This document shows, piece after piece, positions 1-10,751 of a stretch of 64,000 bases of DNA. A model generated the notes under the pieces. That model saw only the letters and a list, made by a program, of their open reading frames with translations, did no database searches and was not told where the DNA came from. The stretch is from Chloranthus sessilifolius (lineage: Eukaryota; Streptophyta; Magnoliopsida; Chloranthales; Chloranthaceae): positions 1 through 64,000 of the forward strand of contig JAJIZI010000027.1 of assembly GCA_021018995.1 (NCBI GenBank), given 5' to 3'. Made by a program: the position numbers and the translations under genes. Numbering within the stretch: position 1 is the stretch's first letter; the number at the start of each line of letters is the position of its first letter.

Positions 1-125
1 CAGCTGAATGGGTTTCAGTTTGGTTTCAGTTTGGGGTGTACCGAGCCGAATATCGAAAAAATCGGGTTCGATTTTGTTCGGTACGGTACACCGAACCTGC
101 ATCCGTACATCCCACGGTGGAACTT
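1..125. repeat. Truncated GC-rich repeat with CGGTAC/ACCGAA motifs (possible hAT-type fragment)
   Basis: Short stretch rich in alternating GGTTTCAGTTTGG, CCGAGCCGAA and GGTACACCGAAC motifs. The style resembles the hAT-like MITE near the right edge of the window (63449-63752), which also alternates CCGAACCGAA and GGTTTCGGTT. The left end is cut by the window boundary, so no terminal repeat pair or target duplication can be tested. Confidence 0.3.
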
Positions 126-199
126 TAATTATGCTCAAAATCATGATAATTAAATAAGTCAAGCGAGCCCTACACTACTTTAATATGGACCAACCCTGC

Positions 200-1025
200 C
201 TTAAATATAAATAAGGCCAGGGTAGCGATTTTTGCAATCAAAGATTCATCTTATGCCTCCATTGCTCACACAATTGACTGCCTTGAATCAGATGCTAGAG
301 ATTGCTTTTCGTCAATATATTTCACATATTAGATCTTAAGATCATGGAATACATATCAAACAGTCAGATGTTGATTATATGGGCACACATTCCAAAGTGA
401 TCGTAATCATGGTGTACAACAGTGCATTGTGATCATAAATGCATTCCACGTGAAATAAACATCAGACCGTTTGATGCATGTGCAATGATCTCAATACCGG
501 GTACGTTTGGTTCATTGTAATTGGTTCCCTGTAAAAATCACTTTACCTGTAAAATGATGTTGACTGGATTATATGTAGATTTTACTTTTTCTCATGTAAA
601 ATACATATTTGTTTCACCATAAAATTTTGGTGTAAAGTTCACTTTTTATAAAAAAATAGAGCCTTTGGGGTTTGCTTTTTTACTTTTGCAAGTAATATTT
701 TAATATTACAAGTCATCGCCCTCGTAAGTTAAAAAAATTACAGGTAATTTTTGTAGCACAATCCACGAGAAATTACGGTGAAACAAACAACTTTTGGCGT
801 AAAAAATAGAGCTGTTGGGGTGATATTATAAGCTTTACATGTAATATCCCCCCTTTACATTGAAAAGAACGTACCCCTAGTACCCCTAATGTGCGCCGGA
901 TTAGGAAGAAAAGCTACCTCTAGCATATGATTGAAGGCAATCAACTGTGTGAGGTAGTGGTAGAATAATTAGCTCCACCGCAAGAATCTTTGGTTGCAAA
1001 AATTGCTACCTATTAAATATCGACC
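200..1025. mobile_element. Foldback MITE copy A (long inverted repeats)
   Basis: The left arm (about 210-490) and the right arm (about 885-1020) are imperfect inverted copies. GGTAGCGATTTTTGCAATC on the left pairs with the complement of a GCAAAAATTGCTACC stretch near 995, and CTCACACAATTGACTGCCTT pairs with AATCAACTGTGTGAG near 940. A shared TTAAATAT flanks both ends (about 192-200 and 1014-1021) and may be an 8-9-bp target duplication. That would suit a Mutator- or hAT-type foldback element, but the class is an inference. There is no coding capacity. A second, shorter MITE lies in the loop. Related foldback copies occur at about 1265-1680, 1700-2090, 41270-41420 and 61225-61575. Confidence 0.6.
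499..877. mobile_element. Small MITE nested inside foldback copy A
   Basis: The ends are inverted: GGGTACGTTTGGTTCATTG at the left, and on the right a segment whose complement reads GGGGTACGTTCTTTTCAATG. The interior is AT-rich with no reading frame. It interrupts the foldback structure around it, so it inserted later. A short duplication around TACC is possible but ambiguous, and the superfamily is not assigned. Confidence 0.55.
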
Positions 1026-1264
1026 GTTGACTATTAGATAACAATTTTTAGCAATTGATTTAATTAAGACAACAACTATTGTTCATGGAATGTAGGGAAG
1101 ACAGCTAGTTTTCACGCACAAATCTCCACTTGTAATAAAATAAAAGGGTGATCCATGTATACAAATGAGCAGTTCCGATTTAATTAAGACAACTATTTTT
1201 CCATGTGATGCAGGGAAGGCACTATTGTGTTTTTACTCACAGGTCTCCACTTCTAATTAAACAA

Positions 1265-1680
1265 AGGGTACTGGTATTTGCAGCTCAAGATTCGATCTCC
1301 AGCCTGTGGTTTCCGCCCTTTGAATAGATAACTTGCCTTGAATCAAAGAATGGAGATCATTCCCAATCTTCCATACCTACGCTAGACCTTGAAACAATGG
1401 CCGGATGTTGATTCCACATAAAACATTTCCCCAAAAGTGCTTGTAATCATGGGCATACTGTGAAAAGGGTTTTCATGTCACTTTTGGGGATGTATTCCAC
1501 GTGGAGTTAACATTTGAATGCCTAATAAATAGGCTATGATCTCAAAATTATTGTGTGGAAGATTGAGATGGAAAACGATCTCCACCATAAGATTCAAGGA
1601 CGTCAACAATTATTATTGAAACCCATAGTGATTGTTGAGAATGTAAAATCTTTAGTTGTAAATATCAATTTCTTAAAATA
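1265..1680. mobile_element. Foldback MITE copy B
   Basis: A long imperfect hairpin. CTTGAATCAAAGAATGGAGA on the left pairs with the complement of a CTCCACCATAAGATTCAAGG segment near 1600, and CCCCAAAAGTGCTTGTAATC pairs with a CACTTTTGGGGATG segment near 1485. Its body is related to copies A, C, D and E. Between A, B and C a shared spacer recurs (GATTTAATTAA ... TCTCCACTT; starts near 1056, 1169 and 2033), suggesting local duplication of a larger unit. Non-coding. Confidence 0.6.
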
Positions 1681-1699
1681 AAAGGGACAGAGAACTCTA

Positions 1700-2090
1700 T
1701 TAGCCTACCAGATAAATGAGGGCATCTACTCTGATAATCATTCACTACTCTGAATCAGATGACAGAGATCGTTTTTCACCCCAATCTATCACATAATGGA
1801 TCTTGAGACCATAGATGTATTATAAGAAGATCAATTTTAATTCCCTGTGGCACAAATCTTTGAAAAGTGACTCAAAAATTATATGGCAAGCATTAGGCTC
1901 AGCCTTATTTTAAGGCCACCTTTTGGGATTTGTGTCACATGGAATCGAAAATTGAATGTATAATGATACACATGGTCTCAAGATCTCTATCTAATTTAAT
2001 AGCCAATCCAGCTAATGACTCAATTATTTTGATTTAATTAGGAGAGAGATCTCCACTTGTAATAAAATAAGAATAATGGTAGCTTGGCCC
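1700..2090. mobile_element. Foldback MITE copy C
   Basis: Related to copies A and B. ATCAGATGACAGAGATCG, then ATGGATCTTGAGACCATAG, is answered near 1975 by GGTCTCAAGATCTC in inverted orientation. CCTGTGGCACAAATC near 1840 pairs with GATTTGTGTCACATGG near 1930. The exact edges are unclear because the right side runs into the shared spacer and then into the copia LTR region. No coding capacity. Confidence 0.5.
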
Positions 2091-2097
2091 TATTGAC

Positions 2098-2778
2098 CGC
2101 CTAAGTTATCCAACTTAGGTATATTGAATAAGATTTAATCCTAATCATAGATGTCAATTGATTGAGTTTGAAAAAATCAATCGATTGAGTTTGAGAAATT
2201 AATCGATTGACTGGACGGATTTAGATCCGCAGGTTTGAATTTTGATTTTTTTTTTTTTGGAAGTATTTTGAATACTTGCAAAGTTTAGAAGATTTGCGAG
2301 TTATGTTTCCAAAAGAGTTTGGAACCTATTTGCAGAAGGTTTTTATCTAGGGATTCCAGGCATTGTTAGAAAAAGTATTTTATGAGAGAAAAACTATGGA
2401 GAATACTTTGAGAGAAAAGTATTTGAAGAATTGTTTCGGGATTGAGGATCTGATTGAAGCCGTTCTTATGTCGGAATTGTTATTATATTCCAGCAGATCT
2501 CTTCTCTATTATTTAAAGAACTACATCCTTATTTTTACAGCGTGTTGGCTGTGTAAGATCGTGTTCGATTTTTATTAAGAGTGCACTAAAGAGAAGATAG
2601 TATGTGTGTTGTAAATGTTCATAAATAATGCATATACTCCCGTGGACGTAGCCCTCTATTAGGTGAATCACGTAAATCTTTATGTTGTGCGTGTGTGATT
2701 GTTTTTTGTTGGCATCTTCTTAACTTTTTCGCATTTATCGCGATAGGGAGTTCAATAGAGTGGGTAGAATTTCTAATA
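2098..2778 (+). repeat. Probable 5' LTR of decayed Ty1/copia element 1
   Basis: This segment directly precedes a primer-binding-site-like sequence, TGGTATCAAAGTCAGG at 2781, the usual plant retrotransposon primer site resembling initiator methionine tRNA. A gag reading frame follows within 40 bases. The segment includes short ATCGATTGA repeats near 2155-2215 and a poly-T run. Its left edge is a guess and no matching 3' LTR was found, because the element is truncated on the right. Confidence 0.4.
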
Positions 2779-2780
2779 AG

Positions 2781-2796
2781 TGGTATCAAAGTCAGG
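2781..2796 (+). other. Primer-binding site of copia element 1
   Basis: TGGTATCAAAGTCAGG is close to the TGGTATCAGAGC primer-binding motif of plant copia and gypsy elements. It lies just before the gag reading frame. Confidence 0.6.
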
Positions 2797-3484
2797 TTTA
2801 CGCTACAATAGTGATGAAAGTCTTGAATGTACTATTCGAGGTGGATAAGTTTTCTGGGAAGAATAACTTTATGGAAAGTCAAGGTCACATATCTCCTTGT
2901 CCAATAAGACATTGATGATGCTCTACTTGGGAAAGAGATAGGGAAGAAGGTAGAGATGTCCGATGAAGAGTAGAACTCTATTGATAAGAGAGCCGTAAGC
3001 ACTATCCGATTGTGTTTGTCTGATAAAGTTTTGTATAATATTTTTCACGAGAAAACGACCGTGGATCTGTGAAAGAAGATGAAATCTCTCTACATAATAA
3101 AGTCATTGTTCAATAGACTCTTCATGAAGAAACAACTCTACACCCTTCGTATGAAGGCTGGTACGCGTATTTATGATCATTTGAATTCATTTAATAAAAT
3201 AGTTAGTGAACTATTGAGGTGAAACTTAAAGAAGGAGATCTCGCACTTCATGAAGAAACAACTCTTGTTACCACATTAATTTATGATAAAAATATTATTA
3301 CCGTCGAAGAAGTGACTGCTGCACTTCTTTCCGACGAATTGAGAAAATAAACCGAATCTAACTCCGAAGGGATTAGTCTCTTGAGTAAAGGGGTTAGAAT
3401 CATGATCATAAAAGAGACAAATCCAAAGAGGATAATAAATCAACGAGAGGAAATAGTATGTCTAAATCTAAGGGTGACAGAAAG

Positions 3485-6297
3485 TGTAATAGCCCGAAAA
3501 AAATCTCGTTGAACTATGACTTCGGGATTCGTGTCCGATTGGTCTTAGGTTTGACCATGAGATAGTTCATTGATGAACTTGGGGTGAGGTGAGCGGATGT
3601 GATGCGTGAACCAGTGTAGAAGAGTGGAGAGATAGAGGAGTGTGTAGAGTGGCATACACTGATGGGTGTGTATGTGCTCCACACCGAGAAAAGAGATAAG
3701 ATAAAAAGGGTTGAAAACCCTAACTTTCATGTTTTGGTGGTTGAGAGAAGTAAAGAAGAGAGAAAGAGAGAGGAGCAAAAGAGGAGTTATTGTGGGTGAT
3801 TGGAAGAAGGATTCAAGCATTAAAGAGGCCGGATTTGACGCAAGGAATCCGTTAGAAACCAAAGCTGGAACCCTAGCCTTCCAACTCTAGATTTGAAATC
3901 AACTTGAGATCTATTCAAGGTAAGATTTTGTAAATCAAATGCATAGATTATAGAGGCTAAATGGTAGTTGAAAATAGTTTAAATCATAGGATAATGGCTT
4001 AGAAAAATAGAGGAAAGAGTATGGAAAAAGATTGGGAAGAACAGCTCGAAAGGGGCTAAATCTGACAATTTCGATTAATCGAAATTGGGTTTCAAATCGA
4101 TTGGCCGTAGTTGAAAGGTCGAGATTCGATTTCGATTAATCGAATTTGATTTCATTAATCGATTTGATTTCGATTAATCGATTTGAGGATCGATTAATCA
4201 TCGAGAACCTCAAAGTGGACCCTGTGGGTTGGAGGAAATGATTGGAAAATCGACTAATCGAAATGGGATTTCGATTATTCGATTTTGGTTTTCGATTAAT
4301 CGATTTGGAATCGATTAATCAACTTGTGAAACTCGACTATTCGAACTAAGAGTCCGCTGAAGAAGGATTTCGATTAATCGAAATTGGATTCGATTAATCG
4401 AATGAAAACTCGACTGTTCGAACAGTGAATTTACTTTGCGAAAAGAAGAATTTCGATTAATCGAAATTGGATTCGATTAATCGAAATGGGATTTCGATTA
4501 ATCGATTTTGGTTTTCGATTAATCGATTTGGAATCGATTAATCAACTTGTGAAACTCGACTATTCGAACTAAGAGTCTGCTTTGCGAAAAGAAGGATTTC
4601 GATTAATCGAAATTGGATTCGATTAATCGAATGAAAACTCAATCGTCAACATGAATTTACTTTATGAAGAAGAATTTCGATTAATCGAAATTGGATTCGA
4701 TTAATCGAATGACAACTCGACTGTTCGAACTGAGAATGGACTTTGCGAAAAGGAGAATTTCGATTAATCGAAATTGCTTTGATTAATCGATATTGACTTT
4801 CGATTAATCGATTTTGGAAATCGATTAATCGAATCATATTCGATTAATCGATTTTGGAGTTCGATTAATCGACTGACATAAATTATGTTGACTTTTAGGT
4901 TTGACTTTAAGATTCTTGGGGGATCTTATACCTTCTTTATTGCATCATTTGTTATGTGTTTCACTTGTTATGTGGTACCATAGGTGGTACGTGTGGACTA
5001 GTGCACAAGGAGCCACGTGGGACCTTGATGCATTGATCAAGTGAAGACTTGAGGTAGGGAACACCTTGAACATGTACTTTATTTTACAAGAGCATGTATG
5101 TAGTGATATAGATTTCAATTCAATCATTTTTACTGCTTAAAGAATTGTGAAAAGCGTGTGCGTGATATTCATAAGAGTAAACGAATGAGCCATCCCCAGG
5201 GGATGAAGAAGTAAAGAGACAAGAGCATCGTGTGATGTAGTAAATGGATACATCCTGTGATGTATCCAAGGATTGAATCATGTTTGATAGGGCCTAAGCG
5301 ATATAAGATAGCACTCTTACGGTGAATAACTATATGTAAGGCAATCGATATTTTGTTATTTGAGGTTTGAGACACTGGCGGGATATCCGGACTGATACGG
5401 CGTGTAAAACCGTAGGCGGTCTGGAGGCTTATCCGTACATAGTAAGTACACCCCAGGGGTGTTGGTTGAGACAAGTGAAACCCCGCCACCAATCCCCAGG
5501 GGAAAGGGGCTTGGGTACTATATGGTATTCCCAGGGAATACATTGAAACTATCTATATAGATGACGATGAAGGGTATCTCATCGGGGCTCGATGCTATAT
5601 TGCTCGGGGATTACTTAAGTTGAAAGTTTAAGTTTTGCTTTAGGCCTTTTCAGCATTATTCATGAGTAAATGAAAACATAAGTAATCAACAGTAAAACGA
5701 ATGCTTTCTAACTGTTTCATTAACAATTGCATAGACACATCATGCATGGCATATCATAGAATACATGTGAGTTATAATTTATATGTTCAAACCGTGTTTG
5801 TTCCCTATTGAGCTAGGATGTAGCTCACCCTATAGACTATACGTCGCAGGTCCACTACTAGCGCCATGGTTTCGTGGAGACGCCGATCCCATGAGCCTCG
5901 GACCTTGGCGGTGACGAGTTGGAGCCACCTCCAGGACTTCTTCAGAGGACTCATTGTGCCACTTTGAGGGATTTTACAGAGAGTTTTGTACGGCTTGGTA
6001 TGTCAAGCCTTGATTTGGTGAAAACCATGTATATAAGGTTTTGGATTATTCTTTTGGGACGAACCATCCGTGATGATTTCTATCATCGATGGTTCGGATC
6101 GGTTCTCCATTCATGTAGGGGCATGAGGGTAGAACTGTCTTTTGGGAAGTAAATCAATATAGATTTAAATTCCGCAAATTTCTTTCATTATATTTTTGAT
6201 GCTTGATATACCAGTGTTCCGTGCTTAGCTAAGGGCACGGTCAAGATGATCGTGCTGATGGCACGGGTTTCGGGGTGCCGAAATCCGGGCTGTCACA
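3485..6297. mobile_element. Solo LTR 1 (2.8 kb) inserted in copia gag
   Basis: It begins TGTAATAGCCCG and ends GGGCTGTCACA, with perfect 5-bp target duplications GAAAG (3480-3484 and 6298-6302). The zinc-knuckle frame of the host copia resumes at once after the right flank. TG...CA ends, a 5-bp duplication and no internal coding region indicate a solo LTR. The TGTRACARCCCG style of terminus resembles LTRs of Tekay/Del-type Ty3/gypsy chromoviruses (inference from memory). Its right end is homologous to the complement of the left end of solo LTR 46231-48721 (both have a CCCGTACC/GGTGCCG hairpin and an AGCTAGGATGTAGCTCACCC segment), so the two copies lie in opposite orientation. A palindromic array occupies 4066-4882. 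Reading frames inside it are chance. Confidence 0.85.
4066..4882. repeat. Array of CGATTAATCG palindromes inside solo LTR 1
   Basis: About twenty exact copies of the 10-bp palindrome CGATTAATCG, often extended to TTTCGATTAATCGAAA. They are spaced irregularly by 10-40 bp, with short unique words between (GAAACTCGACTATTCGAAC recurs). Longer blocks are also duplicated: segments near 4255-4440 and 4480-4640 are near copies. The array lies 0.6-1.4 kb from the LTR end. Confidence 0.9.
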
Positions 6298-7578
6298 GAA
6301 AGGATATTGTCTATTATTTCTGTAAACAATCTGGACATATTCGCAAATATTACAAGCAAAGGTTGAATAATAATAAGAGTGATGAAGGGATTTCGCAACA
6401 GGCTAGTATTGCTAAGTTAGATTCTGGTGAAGACCTATTGTGTGCATTGTTAAGCTTCAGTTAGTTTGATGGTAGATGGACCTTAGATTCAGGGGCATCG
6501 TATCACATGTGTCCGTACAAGGAATAGTTTGACCAGTATAAGGTAACCAATGGTGGACGATTTGATAGGGAATGATAGTGTATGTGAAGCAGTGGGTATT
6601 AGTTCTATCAAAATCAAAATATTTAATGGTTGTGTTCGCACTCTTACTGAGGTTAAGCATGTGCCTGATCTGAAAAAAAATCTAATCTTGTTAAAGGCAT
6701 TGGATGAGATAGGATGTCGAGTCATACAAAAATCCGAAAAATTAAAGGTTGTACGTGGTGCTATGACCTTGATGAAATATGAAAAGATAAGAAATCTGTA
6801 TACTTTAATAAGCAACACAATCAGTGACAGTGGTGTTGCAGCTATAAAAGATTTCAAGGATCTCTCAAATTTGTGGTACAAGAGGCTTGGTCATATGAGT
6901 GAACGTAGGCTGATAGAGCTCATAAAGAATAATTTAATTTTTGACATTCTAACTTGTAAACTGAATTTTTGTGAAGATTGTATCTTCGGAAAGCAGAAGA
7001 AAGTCAGTTTTTCTATCTTCGAAGGGGCTGATTGATTACATGCATTCAGATGTATGGGGACTGACTAAAGTCACTTCAGTAGGTGGAGCAAATTACTTTG
7101 TTTCATTTATAGATGACTACTCCAGAAAAATTTGGATATATTCGATAAAAAATAAGTCGGATGTGTTTCATAAATTCAGACAGTGACAGAGTATGGTTGA
7201 AAAATAGATAGACATAAAGGTAAAGATTCTCAGATCAGATAATAATGGGGAATACTTGTCATCAGAGTTCAAAGTTTACTCTTATAATTAAGGGATTGTT
7301 AGGCACTTAATAATTCCTAAAAATTCTTAGCAAAATGGTGCAGCAGAGAAAATGAACAGAACACTATTAGAAAAAGTGCGGTGTATGTTGAATCATTCTG
7401 GCTTGAATCATGGGTTTTGGGCAGAGGCAGTGAACACAACATGTTACTTGGTCAACTGGTCGCCTTCAACGACATTGAACTCGAAAACTGCAGATTAGGT
7501 TTGATATGAAAGACACAAGAGTTACTCTCACTTGAGGGTGTTTGGATGTGCGACTTATGCATTACTTAAGGGAAGTGA

Positions 7579-8284
7579 ACTGTTATGATATGAATTTTAT
7601 GTCTTTGATACACTTAAATTATGTGTATATGCCTAATAGCATATACACCGCATGTCTTGACTTTTCAAAACATTTTAACTAAAAATGCATGTTTTGATTT
7701 TCGAGCTCTTATATTTATTTCCGTCATTTATGGACACCTAATCAAACCTTATTATGAGTGATCTAAACCTCTATTTTAGACTTTGAGATAAAAACTTATA
7801 CACCCTTCCTTGGTGTGTTAGCTTAACACCGGATAATCCCCAAAATATTATAATTAAGTGTGAACTATAAATCATAATCTCATTTAGAGTTCTTCTTAAG
7901 AATAGAGCCGTCAGAAATCTTAGAGAAGAAATTCTATATCTATCTTTCTAGAATCTTTCTTTTGAAAGATCAGTGAGACATTGGCGTATATTCTCAAGCG
8001 GCCTTCACCTCCTTTTAGAATCATCATCGTTATTGTGATCTCGATCTAATCGTGATGGTACGATCGATCTAGGTATGGAGAAATCATGTTTTCCCTTGAA
8101 TATAAAATATTGACTTCAAAATGGGCTTTTATGTTAATTAATGCTTTTATTTTATGAATAATGATTGAATGATTAAATGAGATACATGTTATGGTTAGTG
8201 ATCCTTAATGTTGATAATTTTAATTAAAAAGAAGATAGATAAAATCCCACCATGTGATTTGATGCATTCTAATGTGTGCTTACG
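7579..8284. other. Unassigned AT-rich segment, probably LTR-derived
   Basis: It follows directly on the broken integrase frame at 7578 and begins TGTTATGATATG. It contains a run typical of LTR leader regions (GATCTCGATCTAATCGTGAT near 8040) but no coding sequence. It may be the left part of an element ending at 9253, but the flanks (GTGAAC and TTGTTA) do not form a 5-bp duplication, so I treat the boundary as unresolved. Confidence 0.3.
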
Positions 8285-8640
8285 GATTGGAGTTAATCGA
8301 TTAATTCCTCATAATCAATTGATTGAGTCTGAATAGATACTGATAAATGATATTATTTTGACAAATTCACGAATTTGAGTCAATCAATTGATTTTGAGAA
8401 TTCAATCGATTGAGTCTGAACAGATACTGATAAATGAAATTATTTTAGAAAATGCACGGATTTGAGTCAATAGATTGATTCTGAGAAATCAATCGATTAA
8501 GCCTAAACAGATATTGATAAATGATATTATTTTGAAAAATGCTCTGATTCCAGTCAATGGATTGATTGAATTGATTATAAGAAATCAATCCATTGAGCTG
8601 AATATGAAATCAGATTGAGTTTGAACAGTTAAGTTCTATG
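8285..8640. repeat. About 90-bp tandem repeat with AATCGATT-type palindromes
   Basis: Three to four copies of a unit of about 90 bp that includes AATCAATTGATTGAGTCTGA and ACAGATACTGATAAATGA. Starts are near 8312, 8403 and 8493, with a decayed fourth. Each unit carries ATCAATTGAT or ATCGATTGA palindromic words. The position, 0.6-0.95 kb from the TTACA end at 9253, matches the arrays in the related LTRs. Confidence 0.75.
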
Positions 8641-8694
8641 TTCAGTTCTTCTCATAACAGTGTCATTAAATGACAATGTTTATGTACCAAGATC

Positions 8695-8825
8695 ATATTA
8701 TATACACTTCAATGTTTATCACCATGATTGTGTATACTTCACTGTTTGTGTGTCATAATTAAATGTTTATGCACCATGATTGTGTACACTTCACTGTTTA
8801 TATGTCATAATTAAATGCACTTAAA
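8695..8825. repeat. Two-copy tandem repeat of about 58 bp
   Basis: Two near-identical copies of a unit starting TGTTTATGCACCATGATTGT and ending TGTCATAATTAAA, followed by a partial third. Non-coding and inside LTR-derived sequence. Confidence 0.7.
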
Positions 8826-8879
8826 TACTTATGTATTATGATTTTATTTACTCTTATGCACTTTACATGTTCCTTGATG

Positions 8880-9253
8880 ATCTATACAATGCGCAATCAA
8901 GACACGTAAAACATGACAAATTAAATGAATCAATCTGATGGAGCAAGGGGAAGAGGGAGAAGAAGAAGAAGAACTCCCTCTAGGTCTCCCTTCCTTCTCT
9001 TATAAGCTAAGAAAACAGATATTTCTGTTTTCCTCTTAGTTTATGTTCCGGTGTGGAGCATGAGGACGGTCGCTACGGCGCAACATGCTACATTGACCCT
9101 TTTCACAACTCAGACTTAAACGAAAATACACATGTGAACTCATCTAACCGTAGTGTAACTTTATCTCAATTAAGATTAATTCGTCTCGATTTCCGTGCCG
9201 GGCACGTAGATCGAAACAGTTAGTTTCGTGTTCTAGATTTCAGGGTTGTTACA
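8880..9253 (+). repeat. Right end of an LTR related to solo LTR 46231-48721
   Basis: The sequence follows the right end of the 46231-48721 LTR in order: CTCCCTTCCTTCT, TATAAGCTA, TTCCGGTGTG(G/A)AGCATGA, GCGCAAC, then TTTCCGTGCCGGGCACG, TTTCGTGTTCTA and a terminal GTTGTTACA. The left limit is set by loss of this similarity. It represents a third, partial member of the same LTR family, in the same orientation as 46231-48721. Confidence 0.7.
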
Positions 9254-10191
9254 TTGTTAGCCACCCACGGGGATTTATCCCTACTTACCATATACGTGTG
9301 ATGTGTGGGTATTACATGTGCTCGGGAACTTAGTTGAGTGCTCTAAGAGGCCTGGATATCGTCCTTGGAAATTAAAAAAAAAATTGTAGCCACTAAACAC
9401 ACTCAAACTAATGACAAGGTCAGCTATTCCCGACAAACTTATGCTTCAATTCAATTTCCTCATTGAGCTTTGATAGCAATTTCTCGATTTTCCAAGTCTA
9501 CCTAAAAATGACTACCAAATCCATGTAGTATAAGTACACATAAAAATAATATAAGGTCCTGACATTTTATTTCAGACCAACATAAACTGATGCAGGAAAA
9601 ATCATGCAAACCCTAAAGTAGTATAACTCTTGCACGATAGTATTAGGGTTTCGATTCTCGAAATAAATACAATTAAAAGAAGACAAGAAAATTCTTGGTC
9701 TCATACCAAACTCATCTGGGGAAATTGAAGAATCACTCTTCAAAGTTTGAAACAATCTCCATTTATTTCAAGTACAAATTTGCACTAATCTTCATTACTC
9801 ATAATCTTCTTAAACTAAGAGTCTTTACAAGTATTTATAATAAGTAAAGAACTCTAAGAATGCTATTAAAATTAAAATTTCTAAACTAACTATTAAAACT
9901 TCTAATCTAACAGTTTCAATTAGTTTCACCATGAATTCTATTTTTCATAAGTGACCACTTTTGAAGTATCAAACACTACTTGATTGATCTAAAATTGCTA
10001 ATCGAGGTAGCTTTCCAACAACACAAAAATCACGTAATTCCAACATGTATTGAAGGAGTTGTGACAGCTTTTATGATGGTTGTGCTGAAAGTGACAAAAT
10101 TAATGATTACATGTCACATATATATGCTTGACCCCTAAAAACTCAATTAAAAAAGTTAAAATAAAAAAGAAAACTTGCAGCCTAAATTAGA
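9254..10191. other. Mosaic of LTR-like fragments, non-coding
   Basis: There is no coding region. The segment near 9990-10110 (ATCGAGGTAGCTTTCCAAC ... TAATTCCAACATGTATTGA) resembles an internal part of the chromovirus LTR at 55795-55900. The part near 9640-9850, read on the minus strand, resembles the promoter-proximal part of that LTR (TATAAATACTTGTAAAG; compare TTTAAAGGCTTGTAA at 56108). Opposite orientations side by side indicate a rearranged patchwork. Confidence 0.45.
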
Positions 10192-10751
10192 TTGCTGACA
10201 GGGTTGGGCTCGACTTCACATGCACGAGTTTGGGTCTCATACGCACGAGTCTGCGCCGCGAGACTCGTCGTCTCTAGTCGAATACTCTTGCGCGAGTCGG
10301 GGTCCCACACGCATGAGTCTGGACAAACTTCTTTCTATTTGTCTTCTTGTTCTTTTGTATTCTTTGCTCCTCTTTTGGTCCTCATGTACACTTACTTATG
10401 AATCGATATATTCATGTATCGCGCTCACTTATATGCAGCTTTCAATCCCTCTTTAACGAGTCTTTTAAATACCTATTTGCGGATCCACTTCATTCTTCGG
10501 TTTCATTTTTCAAATCAGGCTATGTTTTCAATGGACAGGTGCGGCGCTTTTGGAGCTCCTCCTAGTAAGCAACCGCCTCTTGATGGCCTTACATAAATGA
10601 AAGACATACCTATGGACATGATGTATTTCCCATGTACCCAGATTGGTCATAATGAGTCTTTTATGCTAGCGATCTCTCAACACTGCCGTTTAAAGGCAAT
10701 ATTATTCCAATCTTTGAGTCTTCTCAGCCCAAGTCCTACTTTTTGTTTTTA
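10192..10751. other. LTR-like segment with CACGAGTC repeats
   Basis: Between 10215 and 10325 the words CACGAGT, CGCGAGACTCGT and CGCATGAGTC recur, including opposed CACGAGTC and GACTCGT copies. The rest (10330-10750) has short open frames but nothing I recognise; one reads MDRCGAFGAPPSKQPPLDGL without detectable family features. It directly precedes sequence homologous to solo LTR 33315-35699. Confidence 0.4.

Larger units (their letters stand above)
2812..7578 (+). pseudogene. Ty1/copia element 1: decayed gag-protease-integrase, truncated before RT
   Basis: Translation across frames gives, in order: a UBN2-type gag start (VDKFSGKNNF near 2835); gag body with several stops; a decayed zinc knuckle (YYFCKQSGHIRKYY near 6320, with first and last Cys replaced by Tyr); an aspartic protease start (LDSGASYHMC near 6484, keeping the D-S-G triad); a GAG-pre-integrase segment (LWYKRLGHMSERRL, then CEDCIFGKQKK, 6870-7010); and an integrase core (HSDVWGLT near 7045, FIDDYSRKIW, LRSDNNGEYLSSEF near 7220, NGAAEKMNRT near 7340). 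The D, D and E positions remain readable despite at least five stops or frameshifts. Similarity ends at about 7578, in the HLRVFGCATYA region. Reverse transcriptase, RNase H and the 3' LTR are missing. The gag is split at 3485 by a solo LTR. The clade is not assigned. Confidence 0.85.

Noticed and set aside
4646..4837. Open frame across the CGATTAATCG array giving RLIES/RLID-like repeats
   Set aside because: A by-product of the palindromic repeats in a non-coding solo LTR; other frames are similarly open.
7579..9253. A single complete solo LTR from TGTTATG to TTACA
   Set aside because: No matching 5-bp flanks, and only the right part is similar to the family; more likely joined fragments.
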